Part shown: one piece after another, positions 14,500 through 26,544 of the stretch
Layout: each line of letters starts with the position of its first letter
Numbering within the stretch: the stretch's first letter is position 1
Source: Podocnemis expansa
Taxonomy: Eukaryota; Chordata; Testudines; Podocnemididae
Length of the DNA: 64,000 nucleotides
Reading direction: 5' to 3'
Assembly (NCBI GenBank): GCA_007922195.1
Contig: ML681963.1
Span: forward strand, 132,563,764-132,627,763
The notes under the pieces: generated by a model
Databases searched by the model: none
What the model was told of the DNA's origin: nothing
The model's input: the letters and a program-made list of their open reading frames with translations, nothing else
Translations under genes and position numbers: made by a program

Positions 14500-15300
14500 C
14501 ACTCAAGGTGTGCTTGCGCTACCTGCATCTTTGACTGGAGACTTTTTTAGCAGAGCTCCTGGGACTGCATGCACATCTCCAGTGGCCTTTGCGATCACAA
14601 AACAACATTCATCTTGGCTGTAAGAATCAGGGCTAGAGACCCCAGCCTGCAGCCCCTGGATTTATCCAGTCCCTGCTGCCCCACTCAGGCTGGCACAGCA
14701 CTGGTGGGGCCTGGAGAGTGCTCAGCGGGCCCAACTGAAGCCAGGGTGGGGGGCAGGGTCCTGGGACCAGCGACTGTGCTTCATGGTGCTCCCACTGTGC
14801 CCCTGGGCAGGCTGGTCTGCTTCCAGGGGTGGGATGGGCCAGCACACGTCCACTGCACTCCTCAGGCAGAGCTGTCTGGTGTGGTGGGGACTCCAACAGA
14901 GTCCTCCAGGACCCAGAGCACTGTCAGGCAGCTGTGCAGGGGCCCCTGTGGCAGGTCCTGGCAGGGCAGGCGACAGCATTAGGAGCTCTGGAGTGCTTCA
15001 TTGGAGATTGCACCATGTGCCAGCTGCCCCTCCCCCCAGCTGTCCTGGGGGGGGGGGGAGCTCTGTGGAATACTGCATCTGGCTCCAGAGCCCCAGGCCC
15101 CCCCCTTTGGCTGCCATGGTGGGGGTCTGGAGCCCTGGGGGCCTGCCATGGTCGTTGGGGGCTGGGATACTAGTTTCCAGCCTTTCAATCTGGTCCAGCA
15201 CCTTCCCCAACAAGTGCAGCATACAAATCAAAGGCTCCTGTTTGAGGGTCCCTCACTGTTTTCCAGTAAAACTACTGACCTTGTGACTTACCCTTCTCTG
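14500..15300. repeat. GC-rich unassigned repeat block
   Basis: A GC-rich block of 'cagcccctgg', 'ctgggggg' and 'ccaggccccccc' words that yields overlapping reading frames on both strands. These frames are compositional shadows. It directly precedes a Penelope-type tail and could be part of the same insertion, but I cannot show this. Confidence 0.4.
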
Positions 15301-15329
15301 CACTTGCTGTATATATTCTCATCTATACT

Positions 15330-15448
15330 GTAGTTTCCATTTCATGCATCTGATGAAGTGAAATTTTACCCATGGATAAATAAATTTCTTAGTCTTTAAA
15401 AGCGCCAAAGGGTGACCTAGACTAACACAGCTACCCCTCTGGAACTGA
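15330..15448 (+). mobile_element. 5'-truncated Penelope 3' tail (copy 1, + strand)
   Basis: The block begins 'tttcatgcatctgatgaagt', continues 'aaataaatttcttagtcttt' and ends 'ctagactaacacagctac' then 'ctctggaact'. It matches the 3' end of the long Penelope-like element at 62252-64000 when both are read in the same direction. Similar tails in this window lie near 30353, 35483, 42893, 42981, 49535, 52180, 52573 and 60028. Confidence 0.7.
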
Positions 15449-16780
15449 TGACAGTTTTGTAACCGTAAGGATTCAAGGGTGATCCTTAAGTCTCTGGGAA
15501 TCTATACACCAGTGACAAGGTACTATTAGGCCACCTTTTGTACACCATCTTAATCTTATAGTTTCCAGTCTGGTCTTGAAGTGCAAATTAGAGCAGCAAA
15601 GATCATTGGTGTTAGGTTGACTTGAAATATCTCTTCAAAGGTTACCTTATTTTTACTGTCAGGCTTCTTTGACTTAGCATGGAAGTCTCCAAAAGAACAA
15701 GAAATTCTCCAGTAGCTACTGCCCCACTACTGTCACAAGCATTTTCTGTAAATAGGGAAAAGGGCTCCAAGGTATCCAGCTCTGCCTTATTACTTCAACT
15801 TTTTCAGCTTTCGGATCTGAAACTGTTCAGGATGCTCCCAACCTCTTTCTGAAATATCCAGGTAGAAGTATGTATGCAGGTAGCTGTGCTCACACTGCCT
15901 GTTGACTGGTTTATTCCCCTGAAGGAAAGCAGGGGCTGCCTTTGTCATTGTCCTTCCTGTCTTCATGAGGGAGACATTGTGTTCCTTGAGTTCTGGTCCC
16001 TATGTGGTTTCCAGATATGGGTGCTCTTGTGTGCCATGTGCTGAAGCCATCCTCTCTGCACCATGCATCCCCTCTGAAAAAACTAGTAGCGTCTGGGCTG
16101 CCTTTTTCCCTCATTCCCCTGTCACCTGTTAAGTGACCCTGTGCCATGGATGAGGATTGGGTCCAGTGTAGAAGTACCTACAGTGTTCCTACACTACTCA
16201 AAAAATCTCATACATTATGGACCTCTGTAGTCAGCCAAATCAACCAATGTAGTGGTTGCTTTGCACATGCAAATATAACTAAATGGCTGCAGTGTGAGTC
16301 AGGATTTGGCAGTGAAAATTCCAGAGAGATTTGACAAATTCTTCTGCAGCCCAAATCAAAACCCAATTATGAATCAAAATGGAAGATCAGATTGAAAATA
16401 GAATGAAACTGAAATAGAAACAGGAACCAAATTCAAACATTTCTGGTAATTTTTTCCACCTGCAGAAGGTAGGCTTTGCTCTATCCATAGTCAGAGTTTA
16501 GTTACCAGTCATCCCTAGGATGGCTATCAAATGAAGAGTCATAATCCATATAATCAGACTACTGTGATGTCATTTTTAAAGGACTCATTAATGCTGAATC
16601 TCAAATTAGAAAACCATAGCTACCTATCTTTGGATCTAGTTCAGCAAGACCAATAGTGCATCTGCTTAGCCAATGTAAGGTTGCACTGTATGGTACCTGT
16701 TTCTGAAGATATAATTACAAGAAAAGCTAGCAGTCAGAGAAGTGGGTGAGCGAGCTACAGGCTTTGATAATCTGATAATT
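15449..16780 (+). other. PDE3B intron segment, nothing recognised
   Basis: I see no gene and no element that I can name. Weak similarity of parts of 15500-16150 to gag-like S/P-rich sequence was too poor to use. Confidence 0.5.
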
Positions 16781-16788
16781 CCAGTCAC

Positions 16789-16908
16789 AGGTGCTGGAAC
16801 TGAGTATGCTCTGTAAATTGAAGTCATTTGCATTATATGCAAGTTTTATAGTTTGGTTCAATGGCTTTCAGCACCTCCTCTATAAAAAATGTTCCAGCAC
16901 CCTTGCCC
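16789..16908. mobile_element. Short hAT-like MITE, 120 bp
   Basis: The ends are inverted ('aggtgctgg' and 'ccagcaccc'). It is flanked by a near-perfect 8-bp duplication, 'ccagtcac' at 16781-16788 and 'ccagttac' at 16909-16916. There is no coding capacity. Confidence 0.7.
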
Positions 16909-17187
16909 CCAGTTACAGAATTTCATGGGGATAAGGAGGTACTCTACTCCTTCATCTAAATTTTATTCCTTAAATAGTCATTGAGTTCAGGTAAGTCATT
17001 CAACTGCTTTCTTGGTAGTTTTGCTAAAACTTCATAATGTACTTGGGAAAGATGGATTGCTGAATCTTAACCTTCCTGTTAAAATGGGCTTATGCTACTG
17101 CTTAGAGGGGAAAATATCCTTGTCTCTAGCTTTTGTCCTGTGACTAGCAATACTACCCCAGTCAACTACCATTTGCTATCTCTAAAT

Positions 17188-17580
17188 CAATGGTTCCCAA
17201 CCTTTTTCAGGCTAGGGACCCCTTTTTAACAAAAAAATCATTGCACCTCCCGGCTGATTATGTATCTGGCCCATGGAGGCAGACTCTGGCCTGGCCTGGT
17301 GCTGCTGGGACAGCTGGCAAGTGGCACCTCCACTACCACAGCCCACACCACTGGGGAGCTGAGCCGCAGCAGCTATGGCCCCCTGCCCTTGCCCCTGCCA
17401 GGGAGCCGCCACAGCCCTATCCCCCTGCCGGGATCTGGCCACAGACAGGGAGAAGCAACTCTGGCAGGGAGCATCGGGGCTGCAGCTGGATTCCAGCACC
17501 GCTAGGGAGAGATCCATGGACCCCCTGAAACATGTCTGCAGATCTCCAGGGGTCCCTGGACCCCAAGTTGGGAACCACTG
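17188..17580. mobile_element. hAT MITE with perfect 8-bp TSD
   Basis: A 393-bp element with inverted ends ('caatggttcccaacct' and 'agttgggaaccactg') and a perfect 8-bp target duplication, 'ctctaaat', at 17180-17187 and 17581-17588. The inside is GC-rich and non-coding. The reading frames in it are shadows. Confidence 0.9.
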
Positions 17581-17707
17581 CTCTAAATGATATCTGAATG
17601 AGCAGATCTGAGACTGAGCAGTTAATGTATCTGTAGAACTTCCATGTTATTTTGTTAGTTCTCAGACAACACAATCAGCTGATCTCTAATTGTTGAGTAA
17701 ATAAGTT

Positions 17708-17888
17708 TCTTCTTCGAGTGATTGCTCCTGGCCACTCTATTGTAGGTGTACGCGTGTGCATGCATGGATAGCCAGAGACTTTTTCCTCTAAAGCACCCAT
17801 AGGGTCGGCTGTGATGCCCTCTGGAGTGGCGCTGTTGCGGCTCTCTATATGAGGCACAGCTGACCAGCCACCTCCTCAGTTCCTTCTC
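17708..17888 (+). repeat. DIRS-1 left inverted terminal repeat
   Basis: Begins 'ttcttcttcgagtgattg' and runs to 'cctcagttccttct'. It is complementary to 23406-23600, for example 'gaggcacagctgacc' here against 'gggtcagctgtgcctc' on the right. Its outer ~30 bases are repeated in complement at 23278-23310. Confidence 0.88.
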
Positions 17889-17916
17889 ACCGTCATGGTG
17901 GTAGCTGGGGTGCATC

Positions 17917-20130
17917 TTGGCTGCCTTCACGCAGTCCTTCAGTGCTGTTATGAGAAAAGTACATGTTCCAGTGTTAGATTTGCTGCCAGCTTCCGGGTCA
18001 GGGCATGCAGGTTTTAAAACTTCTGAAACATGTCGCAAGCTGATGCCACTTGACGACCCACACTGCTCCTACTTGAGGTGTTTGGGAGAGGCACATCTCA
18101 AAGTTAAGTGTAAAATCTGTAAAAGGTTCAAGCCGCGCACTCAGAAGGCTAGAGAGCAAAGACTGAAGTGTCTTTTGATGGAGGAAGCCCTTAGACCAGC
18201 TTCTGGAGCGAGTTCCAGCGCAGCACCGTCAGTCAGTTGTACTCCGGTGGCACTGGGGCACCAAGAATCATTGAGCGGCCTGTGGCACTGGCACTGATGC
18301 TGGCAGTGGGATCTGCAGCACCATCAGCAGCCCCTTCCACCTCCGGATCTTCAGATCATTGGTGGCATAAAAGAGGAGGAGGTCAGACATAAAGAGTTCA
18401 ACACTGAGGTTGAGCACTCCTAAAGGGCCGCAGATTAAGGTGCAGCAGCCATCAGCACTGTCGGCACCAGCCCACGTGGAGCGATCAGCTCTGGTGCCCG
18501 TGCCGTCCCTGACACAAGAAATTTTAGGAGAAGACATGCTGCTGCCTTCAACGCCCAAAACATTTGAGGCAGCATGTGACCATATCGAACAGATGGCGCC
18601 GTCTTCCTCGAGCCCAGCTCCATCTCTGGCACCCGTGTCGGGGCAGCCGAGAGGGAAGCCTCTGCTGGTGCGTCCAGCTTCACCTCACTCTCCGGCACCG
18701 AGATCTTGTTTGCCCTTGCACATTCAGGCGAAGGACCCTGGGGCACCATCAGTGGTGCTGTGTTGGTCTCAGTCCCTGGTACCGGCCACCATAATCGCTG
18801 CGGCGGAGGCAGCCCAATACCATTTGCCTCTAAGGAGAAGCCATCACCTCTCTCCTGTGCTGCCAAGAGTGCCCGAGAACTGAAGCCCGCCGACCGCCAT
18901 AGGGCAGCCTCCGGTACCACAACACCGTGGTCCCCTTGAAGTGGTCCTCCATCAGACTTGGATGAGGCTTCCTTGGTGTCCAGAGCCAGTAGGCCCCAGG
19001 AGCAAATGGTTGGATCCATACCCCCCGCAGTGGCATCTTCAATGGCCTCTTCCTTCGCAGTGGCCTTTCTGGACTCCTTGGGCTTTCCATCAGGAGCAAG
19101 GCCTCGGGATCAGCAGATCACACTCAGTGGCAAGCTGTCGCCTCCATTCCCCCTACGCGGTTGGCGCACTCCCGGAGATGGAAGACCTCTCAGAAGGGGA
19201 GTCCTCTGCAAGATCTCAGGCTCCCACAGATCAAGACAGTTTAGACCATCGGGCAGACTAGAACCTACAGCCAAACCTGTAGATCCATCTGAGGAATCAT
19301 CATCATCCCCTCCGGATGAGTTGGTTGCGGGGGCCAGGCCTCAGCCTATCCCAGATGATAGTAAAGCGCATCAAGATCTCCTGCGCAGAGTCGCCCAGGG
19401 CTTGGGTCTGCAGGCAGAGGAGATGGTAGAGGAGGCAGATCCTATGGTTGACATTCTTGTACTGGAAGGCCCCTCTCGAGTAGCCCTGCTGCTTATCAAG
19501 ACCATTCAGAGCACCACGAGATCCCTGTGGCATACCCCAGCCTCTGTTCCTCCCACGGCCAAGAGGGTAAAGCGAAAATACTTTGTGCCTTTAAAGGGTT
19601 ACGAGCACTTCTACATGCATCTGGCACCGGCATCTCTTGTCGTAGCAGCAGCCATTGAGAGAGAGTAACAAGGCCATCAAGGGCCATCCCCTAAGTCTAA
19701 GGATACAAAAAATTTAGACTTGTTTGGAAGGAAAATCTACTCCACGGGGGGCTTCAGCTCCGCATCACTAACCAGCAGGTGATTCTTAGCCGCTGCGCCT
19801 TTAATGCATGGCCCTTGTTGGAGAGGTTCTTGGAAAAGTGCGAGCAGAGCTTGAGGCATGTGTTTTGAGCTGCCATTAAGGAGGGCAAGATAGTTTCCAG
19901 AGCCCTGTTGCAACTGGTGCTAGACGCTGCAGACGCGGTGGCCAGAGCCATGGTTTCCGAAGTCACTCTGTACCACGGCTCATTGCTTCAAGGATTAGGT
20001 CTGCCCCAGGAGGTGCAGAATACCATTCAATTTCTCCCTTTCGAAGGCCCAGAGTTGTTTTCGCAACAGATGGGACACCAAGCTCCACACTCTGAAGGAT
20101 GGCAGATCCCTGCTTAAGTCCCTAGGGACA
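17917..20130 (+). pseudogene. DIRS-1 gag-like region, broken
   Basis: The first frame (17917-18297) has a Cys/His cluster, CSYLRCLGEAH then CKIC (C-x4-C-x4-H-x4-C-x2-C), which is the usual DIRS gag N-terminal motif. A long Ser/Pro/Ala-rich stretch follows (18410-18883, another frame). A third frame (18958-19668) is acidic, then reads KAHQDLLRRVAQGLG and later RKYFVPLKGYEHFYMHLAP, the conserved C-terminal gag block. At least two frame changes are needed, so it is a pseudogene. Gag would package the element RNA. DIRS-2 has the same block order. Confidence 0.8.
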
Positions 20131-20244
20131 TACACCCCAGTGCCCCCAGAGGATACCCTTCAAGCCAGTACCGGTGCTCAGATCTTCCCACCGCTCGCAA
20201 AATTATAATGCTTGGTGTGCCCGGAATGGCCAAAAAAGTAATTA

Positions 20245-21012
20245 TTGCCCCAGTGCCCTTTCCCAAGGAGCTTCACACAAGTGTTCAAGCTCCAAGAAAG
20301 GTTTTTGAAGGTGCACTCAGGAACAACATACTGTTATCTCCAGATCCACACCCTCCATTCGCCAACAGACGATCCAGGTTTTATCCAGCTTGGTCCTGGA
20401 TCACCTCCGATGCATGGGTGCTGCTCACAGTGTCTCAAGGATACTCTGTCCTGTTCTCCTCTTTTCCCCCTTGCTGCCCTCCTCATTCTCCGGTCCCTCT
20501 CCAGGGACCCTTCTCACGATTACCTGTTGGAGCAGGAGGTGCAGGCCTTGATGGACAAAGGAACCATAGAGGAGGTTCCGCAGGAGCTTTGGAGAAAAGT
20601 CTTTTATTCCTGCTATTTCTTGATCCCAAAAGCAAAAGGGGGCCTTCATCCCATCCTTGACCTCAGAGGTCTGAGCCGTTATCAGCGCAAGATATGCTCT
20701 TGCATGGTTTTCCTTTCTGCGATAATTCCCTCCCTGGATCCAGGAGACCGGTACGCCGCATTTGATCTTCAGGATGCGTATTTCCATATTTCGATAATTT
20801 CCAGGCACAGGAGGTTTCTGCTATTTGTAGTGGGTGGCAGGCATCTCCAGTTCTCTGCCCTGCCTTTCAGGCTGGCAGCTGCCCCACATGTTTTCACAAA
20901 GTGCCTAGTGGTGGTTGCAGCATTCGTCAGGCATTCCAAGATCCAGGTGTATCCCTACCTGGACGACTGGTGGTTTGTGGCTGGTCGAAAGATGAAGTCA
21001 CCCGTCACTTGA
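20245..21012 (+). pseudogene. DIRS-1 reverse transcriptase domain
   Basis: An open frame of 255 codons contains the DIRS RT blocks in order: LEQEVQALMDKGTIEEVP, FLIPKAKGG followed by HPILDLRGL, YAAFDLQDAYFHISI (first catalytic Asp in FDLQDAY), FSALPFRLAAAPHVFTK, and VYPYLDDWW (catalytic Y-x-D-D). Catalytic residues appear intact in this segment. The gag-to-RT and RT-to-RNase H links are frameshifted, so the polyprotein as a whole is broken. The family copies element RNA into DNA that is thought to form a circle before integration. Confidence 0.88.
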
Positions 21013-22050
21013 ACATGATACAGAGCACCTTCCAGTGCCGTGTTCTACTGGTCAATGTCCAAAAGTCCACCCTCATTCCGACCAAAAACCAGAGTTTACA
21101 GGTGCCCTGTTGGATTTGAAACTGACAAGAGCTTCCCTCCCACATTCTCGGTTCGAGAGTATCAGGTCCCTCACAAGGGACTTCCAGCGGTTCCCGCTCA
21201 CTTCAGTTCACTCATGTCTGCGGCTGCTGGGGTTCATGGCAGCATGAGCCCATGTGGTGAGACATGCCCACTTGAGGTTGTGTCTGCTACAGCTGTGGCT
21301 AACATCGGTCTTCTGGCCAGCAAGAGAAAATATCGACAGTATGGTCATGATCCCTACGGGTGTGCTAAGTACTCTAGAATGGTGGTGACACTAACAGAAT
21401 GTGTGTCATGAGCTGCCCTTTCAGCCGCCCCAACCCCCGAGGCTCTTGGGCACGGATGTGTTGGACTTGGTGTGGGGGGGCTCATCTTGGTCCGCTTCCA
21501 ACCCAAGGCCTTTGGGGAGACAGCGAGTTGAGCCTGCATATCAACGTGAAGGAGCTTTGAGCAATCCACCTGTCCTGCCAGGTTTTTCTCCATGAGCTAA
21601 AAGGCAAGAGTCGTGTCGGTGCTTACGGACAACACTGCTGCAATGTATTACATCAACAGGTGGGGGGGACCCGCTGCAGCCTGCTTTGCAGTGAATCCCT
21701 CCATCTGTGGAACTTCTACATTCACCACTTGATTCACCTGGTGGCTTCACACCTTCCTGGCCAGCGCAATCTCCTGGTGGATTCACTGAGCACCAAATTC
21801 ACAACTCACGAGTGGTCCCTCAAGTGGGAGGTGTTGAGGCCCATCTTCTGTCTGTGGGGTTATCCCCAAGTGGACCTTTTTGCATCCAATCAGAAAAACA
21901 AGTGCACAGAGTTTTCTTCATTCAGGGGGCAGAGCCAGGGGTCAATTGCTGATGCTTTCGAGATATCTTGGATGGGGATAGCCTGCTACGCGTTCCCCCC
22001 CACCCCGTTGATTCCGGGAGTCCTCTTGAATGCGCCTCAATCATCTTGAT
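21013..22050 (+). pseudogene. DIRS-1 RNase H region
   Basis: Downstream of the YLDD block the coding sequence continues in alternating frames. Near 21610-21665 it reads VLTDNTAAMYYINRWGG, the DIRS RNase H motif 'TDN..AM.YIN..GG'. Near 21780-21920 it reads THEWSLKWEV then WGYPQVDLFAS, the conserved C-terminal RNase H block. Frame changes lie near 21015-21040, 21115, 21420 and 21600. I see no Dam-type methyltransferase block, which some DIRS carry. Confidence 0.75.
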
Positions 22051-22059
22051 AGCCCCAGC

Positions 22060-23235
22060 ATGGCCGAGGTAACATTGGTTTACGATTCTGCTGTGTTTCT
22101 CAGTCAGCGACCCGACAGAGTTGCCAACACCGCCAGACCTGCTTTCCCAGGACCAAGGGTGTCTGCACCACCCAGATCTGAAGTCGCTACACCTCTGTGC
22201 ATGGAACCTCTGTGGCTGAGGAGCAGGGAGTTGCAGGGTTCAGCACAGGTCCAGAATGTCTTGTTCAACAGTAGTAAGCTCTCAACGAGGGTGTCGTACA
22301 AAGGCAAGTTTGGCAAGTTCATGGACTGGGCACTTAGCAGGGATCTCGTGCCCATCGGGCTCCAGTTCAAACCACCCTAGGCTTTCTCTGGGGTCTGAAA
22401 GCCCAAGGCCTGTCCTTGCCATCCATCAAACTGTACCTTGTGGCAATTTTGGCATTCCATGAGAAGGCAAGCGAAGCTTCCCTCTTCGCCGACCCATTGG
22501 TCAAGCTCTTCCTTAAAGGCTGAGAGAGGCTCTTCCCGGTGGTGCGTTTGCCAGTTGTGCAGTGGGACCTCAATCTGGTCCTCTCAAGACAGAGGGCCCC
22601 TGTTCGAGCCACTTGCCTCCTGCTCGCTTCTCCTTCTTTCAAGGAAGGTAGCCTTTCTAGTGGTGATAAGGTCAGCCAGGAGAGTTTCAGAGATTCGGCC
22701 TTTCCACCCTATATGGTCTTCTTCAAAGACAAAGTTCAACGGCGTCCTCACCCAGCATTCCATCCTAAGGTGCTTTCGCAGTTTCACTGTAATCAGGATT
22801 GTCTTGCTGGTCTTTTATCCAAAGCCTCATTCCTTAGACAAAGAAAGAAGGCTCCATACGCTGGATGTTCACCATGCTTTGGCCTTTTACACAGAGAGAA
22901 TGAAACCCTTTAGAAAGATGTCCCAGCTGTTTGTAGTAGTGGCAGATAGAATGAAAGGGGAGCCAGTCTCGGTTCAGTGCCTCTCCTCCTGGATAGTTTC
23001 TTGTATTTGTGAATGTTATTCATTGGCTAAGATTGACCTGCCGGCAATCAAGGCCCACTCTACAAGAACTCTAGCCTCCTCTGCTGCATTCTTGAGCGGG
23101 GTAGTGATTGTGGATATTTGTAAAGTGGCTACGTGGTCGTCTGTGCACATGTTCATGCAGCATTATGTGATTGATCGGCAAGCTCAAGGCGACCCTATAG
23201 TGGGTAGAGCAGTTCTGCAGTCGGTGCACCTGTGA
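22060..23235 (+). pseudogene. DIRS-1 tyrosine recombinase
   Basis: The N-terminal part is broken between frames (22030-22380, 22438-22660). From 22640 a single frame to 23235 reads VVIRSARRVSEI (first catalytic Arg region), then FYPKPHSLD, then the C-terminal KAHSTRTLASSAAF (His-x-x-Arg) and VATWSSVHMFMQHYVID (catalytic Tyr). So the R...H-x-x-R...Y set is visible. This enzyme integrates the circular DNA by site-specific strand exchange. It ends just before the internal complementary region. Confidence 0.85.
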
Positions 23236-23274
23236 TTCCGACCCAAACCCCATAGGTAGGACTAGTGAATCACC

Positions 23275-23375
23275 TGCAATGGAATGGCCAGGAGCAATCA
23301 CTCGAAGATGAAGAGTTTAGCTATCTGTAACTGGTGTTCTTAGAGATGTGTTACTCCTGGACATTCCACGTCCCT
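23275..23375 (+). repeat. DIRS-1 internal complementary region
   Basis: 23278-23310 is the reverse complement of the outer left terminus (17708-17745). 23303-23375 is the reverse complement of the outer right terminus (about 23545-23615); for example 'gtaactggtgttctta' here against 'agaacaccagttac' there. This junction acts as the template that completes the element's ends in the accepted DIRS model. Confidence 0.9.
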
Positions 23376-23405
23376 CCTTTCTCCCCTTTGCAGAATAGGC
23401 ATTAA

Positions 23406-23615
23406 GAAGGAACTGAGGAGGGGGCGGGTCAGCTGTGCCTCATATGGAAAGCCATGACGGCACCACTCCAGGGGGTGCCACAGCCAACCCTACAGGTGCT
23501 CTAGAGGAAAAAGTCTCCGGCTATCTGTGCACTTGTGCGTGTACACTGACAATGGAATGTCCAGGAGCAACACATCTCAAAGAACACCAGTTACAGGTAG
23601 CTAACCTCTTCTTTT
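23406..23615 (+). repeat. DIRS-1 right inverted terminal repeat
   Basis: Begins 'gaaggaactgaggagg' and ends 'caggtagctaacctcttctt'. It is complementary to 17708-17888, with an extra outer segment that is matched only by the internal complementary region. This left/right asymmetry is normal for DIRS. Confidence 0.88.
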
Positions 23616-24361
23616 TTTGTATTTGAATTAAGCAGTTCTACATGAATAATTTCTTATGCGTATTTAAGTTTAAAGTTATTTTTCAGGTACATAGCATATC
23701 AAATATTTGTTTACAAAAATTATGTTTTGTAAGAAATACCTGATTAGGAATTTTGCTATGCAGTTTTGTTCTTACAACAGTAGATGGCACAGTTTAACAA
23801 CATAGTTAGCCATTTATAGTTAATTTTCTAAAAGGCAATATAATATAGATATGTGAAACTTCAAACCAGTTTTTACAATTAAAAATATAACTGAAATGAT
23901 TGCTGAAATAAATATAAAAGCATGGTGATTTGAGAAGACAGCTTAGTCACCTAAGGCTTGCACATCATTTCCAATTTCACAAGTCTACTAAAGGTTTTCA
24001 GATCTGACCTGGAGGAAGATAGTCTGTTGAGTTAAAACAGAAAATATACATTTAATACTTATCACTGAAGAAGCTTTTTCTGGTCCAAAATTGAAATAAT
24101 TCTAATGCAAAAATATGGAAGCTAAAAAATAAAGGGATTTGGGCAGACATGCTGTTGTTTTAAGCTATAAAGAGTATTTACTATAAGCCTCTCTTCTGAG
24201 ATGAATCTAACTTCATGAAACGTTAACTCTTTTGGGGCCTGAAATATTCCAAGTGTACCCTCTGGCCAAACATGATTATTTTGTATAGTTTCAGTAAATT
24301 CCCTGTAGTTATGGTTGAGTTATAAATGTGTGAGGAGAAAGCACTTCTTTTGGTAATAAAA
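23616..24361 (+). other. PDE3B intron segment, nothing recognised
   Basis: AT-rich intron with no coding potential or named repeat seen. Confidence 0.6.
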
Positions 24362-25293
24362 GCTGTGTCCACACGTCTTATTTATTTTGAAATAACACAG
24401 GTTATTTCGAAATAAAAAAGATTTGGTCCACACGACATTTTCTTATTTCGAAATGACAGGGTCCCTCATTTCGAAATAAGAAACGTCCTTTCGAAATAGA
24501 TAACACCACTTTGCTTTCAAAATGGCGGTTATTTCGAAATAAGGTCACTGAAACTTCATAATGGTCATTTCGAAATAAGGCCATTTGGACATGTTGTTTC
24601 GGAACAAATGCGGTTTTGAAACAACGTGTTTTGACTTTCCTCCCAGGGTGCTTAGCACCCTGGGAGCATGGGCCATCCCCTCAGCACACTGGCCAGGGTG
24701 CTGAGGGTAGATATGCTACGGGCTATGGGGGTCTGCCCCCAAGCCTGTGGGTGGGGAGCCGGGCGCTGGGCTCTCCCCCTGCCCAGACTGCCCACAAGCC
24801 CGGTGGGGAGCCCCGCGGTGGGATGCCAGGCCGCCTGGCTTTTCCCTGCTGCGGGGCTTGCCATCAGCCCCGGCGGTGGGGAGAGCCGGGCGCCCCAGCA
24901 CCCCACCATGGGGCTTGCCACCATCCTGGGCGGTGGGGAGAGCCGTGTGCCACAGCTCCTCACCGTCCCCTAGGGGTGCAGCCTGTCATAGACCATGGTG
25001 GGGTGAGCCGCCACCGCTGCTCCTGTCAAGCCCTCTCCCGCCCTCTGCCCTGGTTGGTGGCAACATGGCCCGCAGGGGGCCCTGTTGCCACACCTCCCAG
25101 GGTGCCCCTCTCCTGAAGCGAAATAGCATGTCCACACATAGGACATGCTATTTCGCTTTCAGGGTTTCCCTTATTTCTAATTAAATTTTTTTTTTAGTTC
25201 AAAATAAGTGATTTTGAAATAAGGGTTTTGTTTTGAAATAAGTCATTTTGGAATGACTTATTTCGAAATAAAACCTTGTATGTGGACATAGCC
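24362..25293. mobile_element. TTCGAA-rich palindromic MITE (copy 2)
   Basis: The ends are 'gctgtgtccacac' on the left and 'gtggacatagcc' on the right, inverted to each other and flanked by AAA/AAG (possible 3-bp duplication). The arms are full of 'tttcgaaat' palindromes. The GC-rich core has the words 'cccagggtgct' and 'ggccagggtgctga', which also border the gap in copy 1. The core gives overlapping frames on both strands, which are not genes. This gap-free copy shows what the missing core of copy 1 may look like. Confidence 0.82.
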
Positions 25294-25396
25294 AAGAAGT
25301 GCAGTATTTTCTTCTTCAGTATAGCTCAAAAAATGGTTAATATCTGAGACATGAAATTTAGCATGTAAATAGTCTCTGGAATGTAAGTACATAGTG

Positions 25397-26163
25397 TCAA
25401 GGCTTTTTCCCCACTCTGGCGCTCTGAGTACAGAAGGTGGGGGCCTGCAACAGGCCTTAAAAGCCACTGGCCTTAAAGCCTGCTCTTAGAAGTCTCCAAG
25501 GCCTCCAATTCCTGGCCTTGGAGTGGTATCGCTGCTACCACCCAAATGCAAAAAAACCTCTTGAGACTCGGGAAGGCGCACTTGGGAATTCCTCCCTGTG
25601 AGGTACTTGCAATCCTCTTTATTCCTCTCTCAGGAAAGTGACTGGACCCCAGCTGCGTATGAGCTGGAACTGGAACAGGGTTCCCTCTAGTAGCTGCCTG
25701 TGCAGTCTAAGGCACGGGCACACAAACCTCTTGCCCTTCCAGGACACAGAACCAGAACTTACTTAAAAAGTAAACTGTTCAATCAAAAAGAACAGATAAT
25801 AAACACAGAGAGTTGCTTCTCTGGGAACTAACTTAGGTAGTTACAGGGTAGTGGGAGGGGGTCCATGTGCTCAGCACAGAGAAATCCCAAAACAAAGAAA
25901 ATACCCTGACTTCGTCTAAGTAAACATTCCCTGTTCTACCCACGCCTGGTCAGTAACAAACTTAACTTATCTTTGGTAAGGATGTTGCTGGATTCTTCTT
26001 CAGGCCCCTCTGGCCTCCTCCTGATCCTTCCAGGAGCTCTGCTGTATCCAAACAGGTACAGGCCAGGCTGCTGTTCCAATTCAAAAACCTGTGCTTCGTT
26101 CCTATTGGCTGTCCTGGGACTCACTGACCAGTGTTAACCCCTTCCTCCCCAAGGATTACTACA
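25397..26163. repeat. LTR-like interspersed repeat, ~770 bp
   Basis: Begins 'tgtcaaggctttttcccc' followed by 'actctggcgctctgag', a start I associate with a common turtle LTR-type repeat. It ends near 'ccaaggattactaca', so it has TG...CA ends. No clear target duplication was found. There is no coding content. The class and orientation are uncertain. Confidence 0.45.
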
Positions 26164-26544
26164 CATGGTTCAACATTTTTAAAAATTTTGTGCTGTAAAA
26201 GTATCAGTTATGAACATTTGATAATGTATCCTGTACCATGGTTAGGAAATTTCATTAATGTTTATGCTGCACTTAATAATCCTATGCATCTGTATTGCAG
26301 TCTATACAATGAAATCCCTAGTACCCATTGAAATGATCTTAGCATCGCAGATGTTCTTTTAGAAGAAGTGTGACTCTGGCTTACCCAAAAACCCAAACAC
26401 CTGCTGCTAATGCTCTCAATAAAGATCCCCTAGCCTACTGTATGTTATCCAGTCCAAAGCTGATATAAAAGATTTTGACATTGCTTTATTTCCAATTCTT
26501 ATTAAATTAATGTATGGGCAGCAGTAGATTTTATGCTATCCTAC

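Larger units (their letters stand above)
17708..23615 (+). mobile_element. DIRS-1: structurally complete DIRS retrotransposon
   Basis: A 5.9-kb element with the full DIRS layout: split inverted terminal repeats (left ~17708-17888, right ~23406-23615), gag-like region, RT, RNase H, tyrosine recombinase, and an internal complementary region (~23275-23375) that matches the outer ends of both terminal repeats. DIRS elements use a tyrosine recombinase instead of a DDE integrase, and so leave no target duplication; none is seen. The coding frames are broken at several places, so it is probably inactive. It lies in a PDE3B intron in the sense direction. Confidence 0.92.

Noticed and set aside
14569..15333. 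Cluster of frames of 70-167 codons on both strands
   Set aside because: A GC-rich compositional block. Peptides are low-complexity with no family motif and frames overlap everywhere.
24616..25184. Frames of 100-166 codons rich in Gly/Pro/Ala
   Set aside because: They lie in the GC-rich core of palindromic MITE copy 2.
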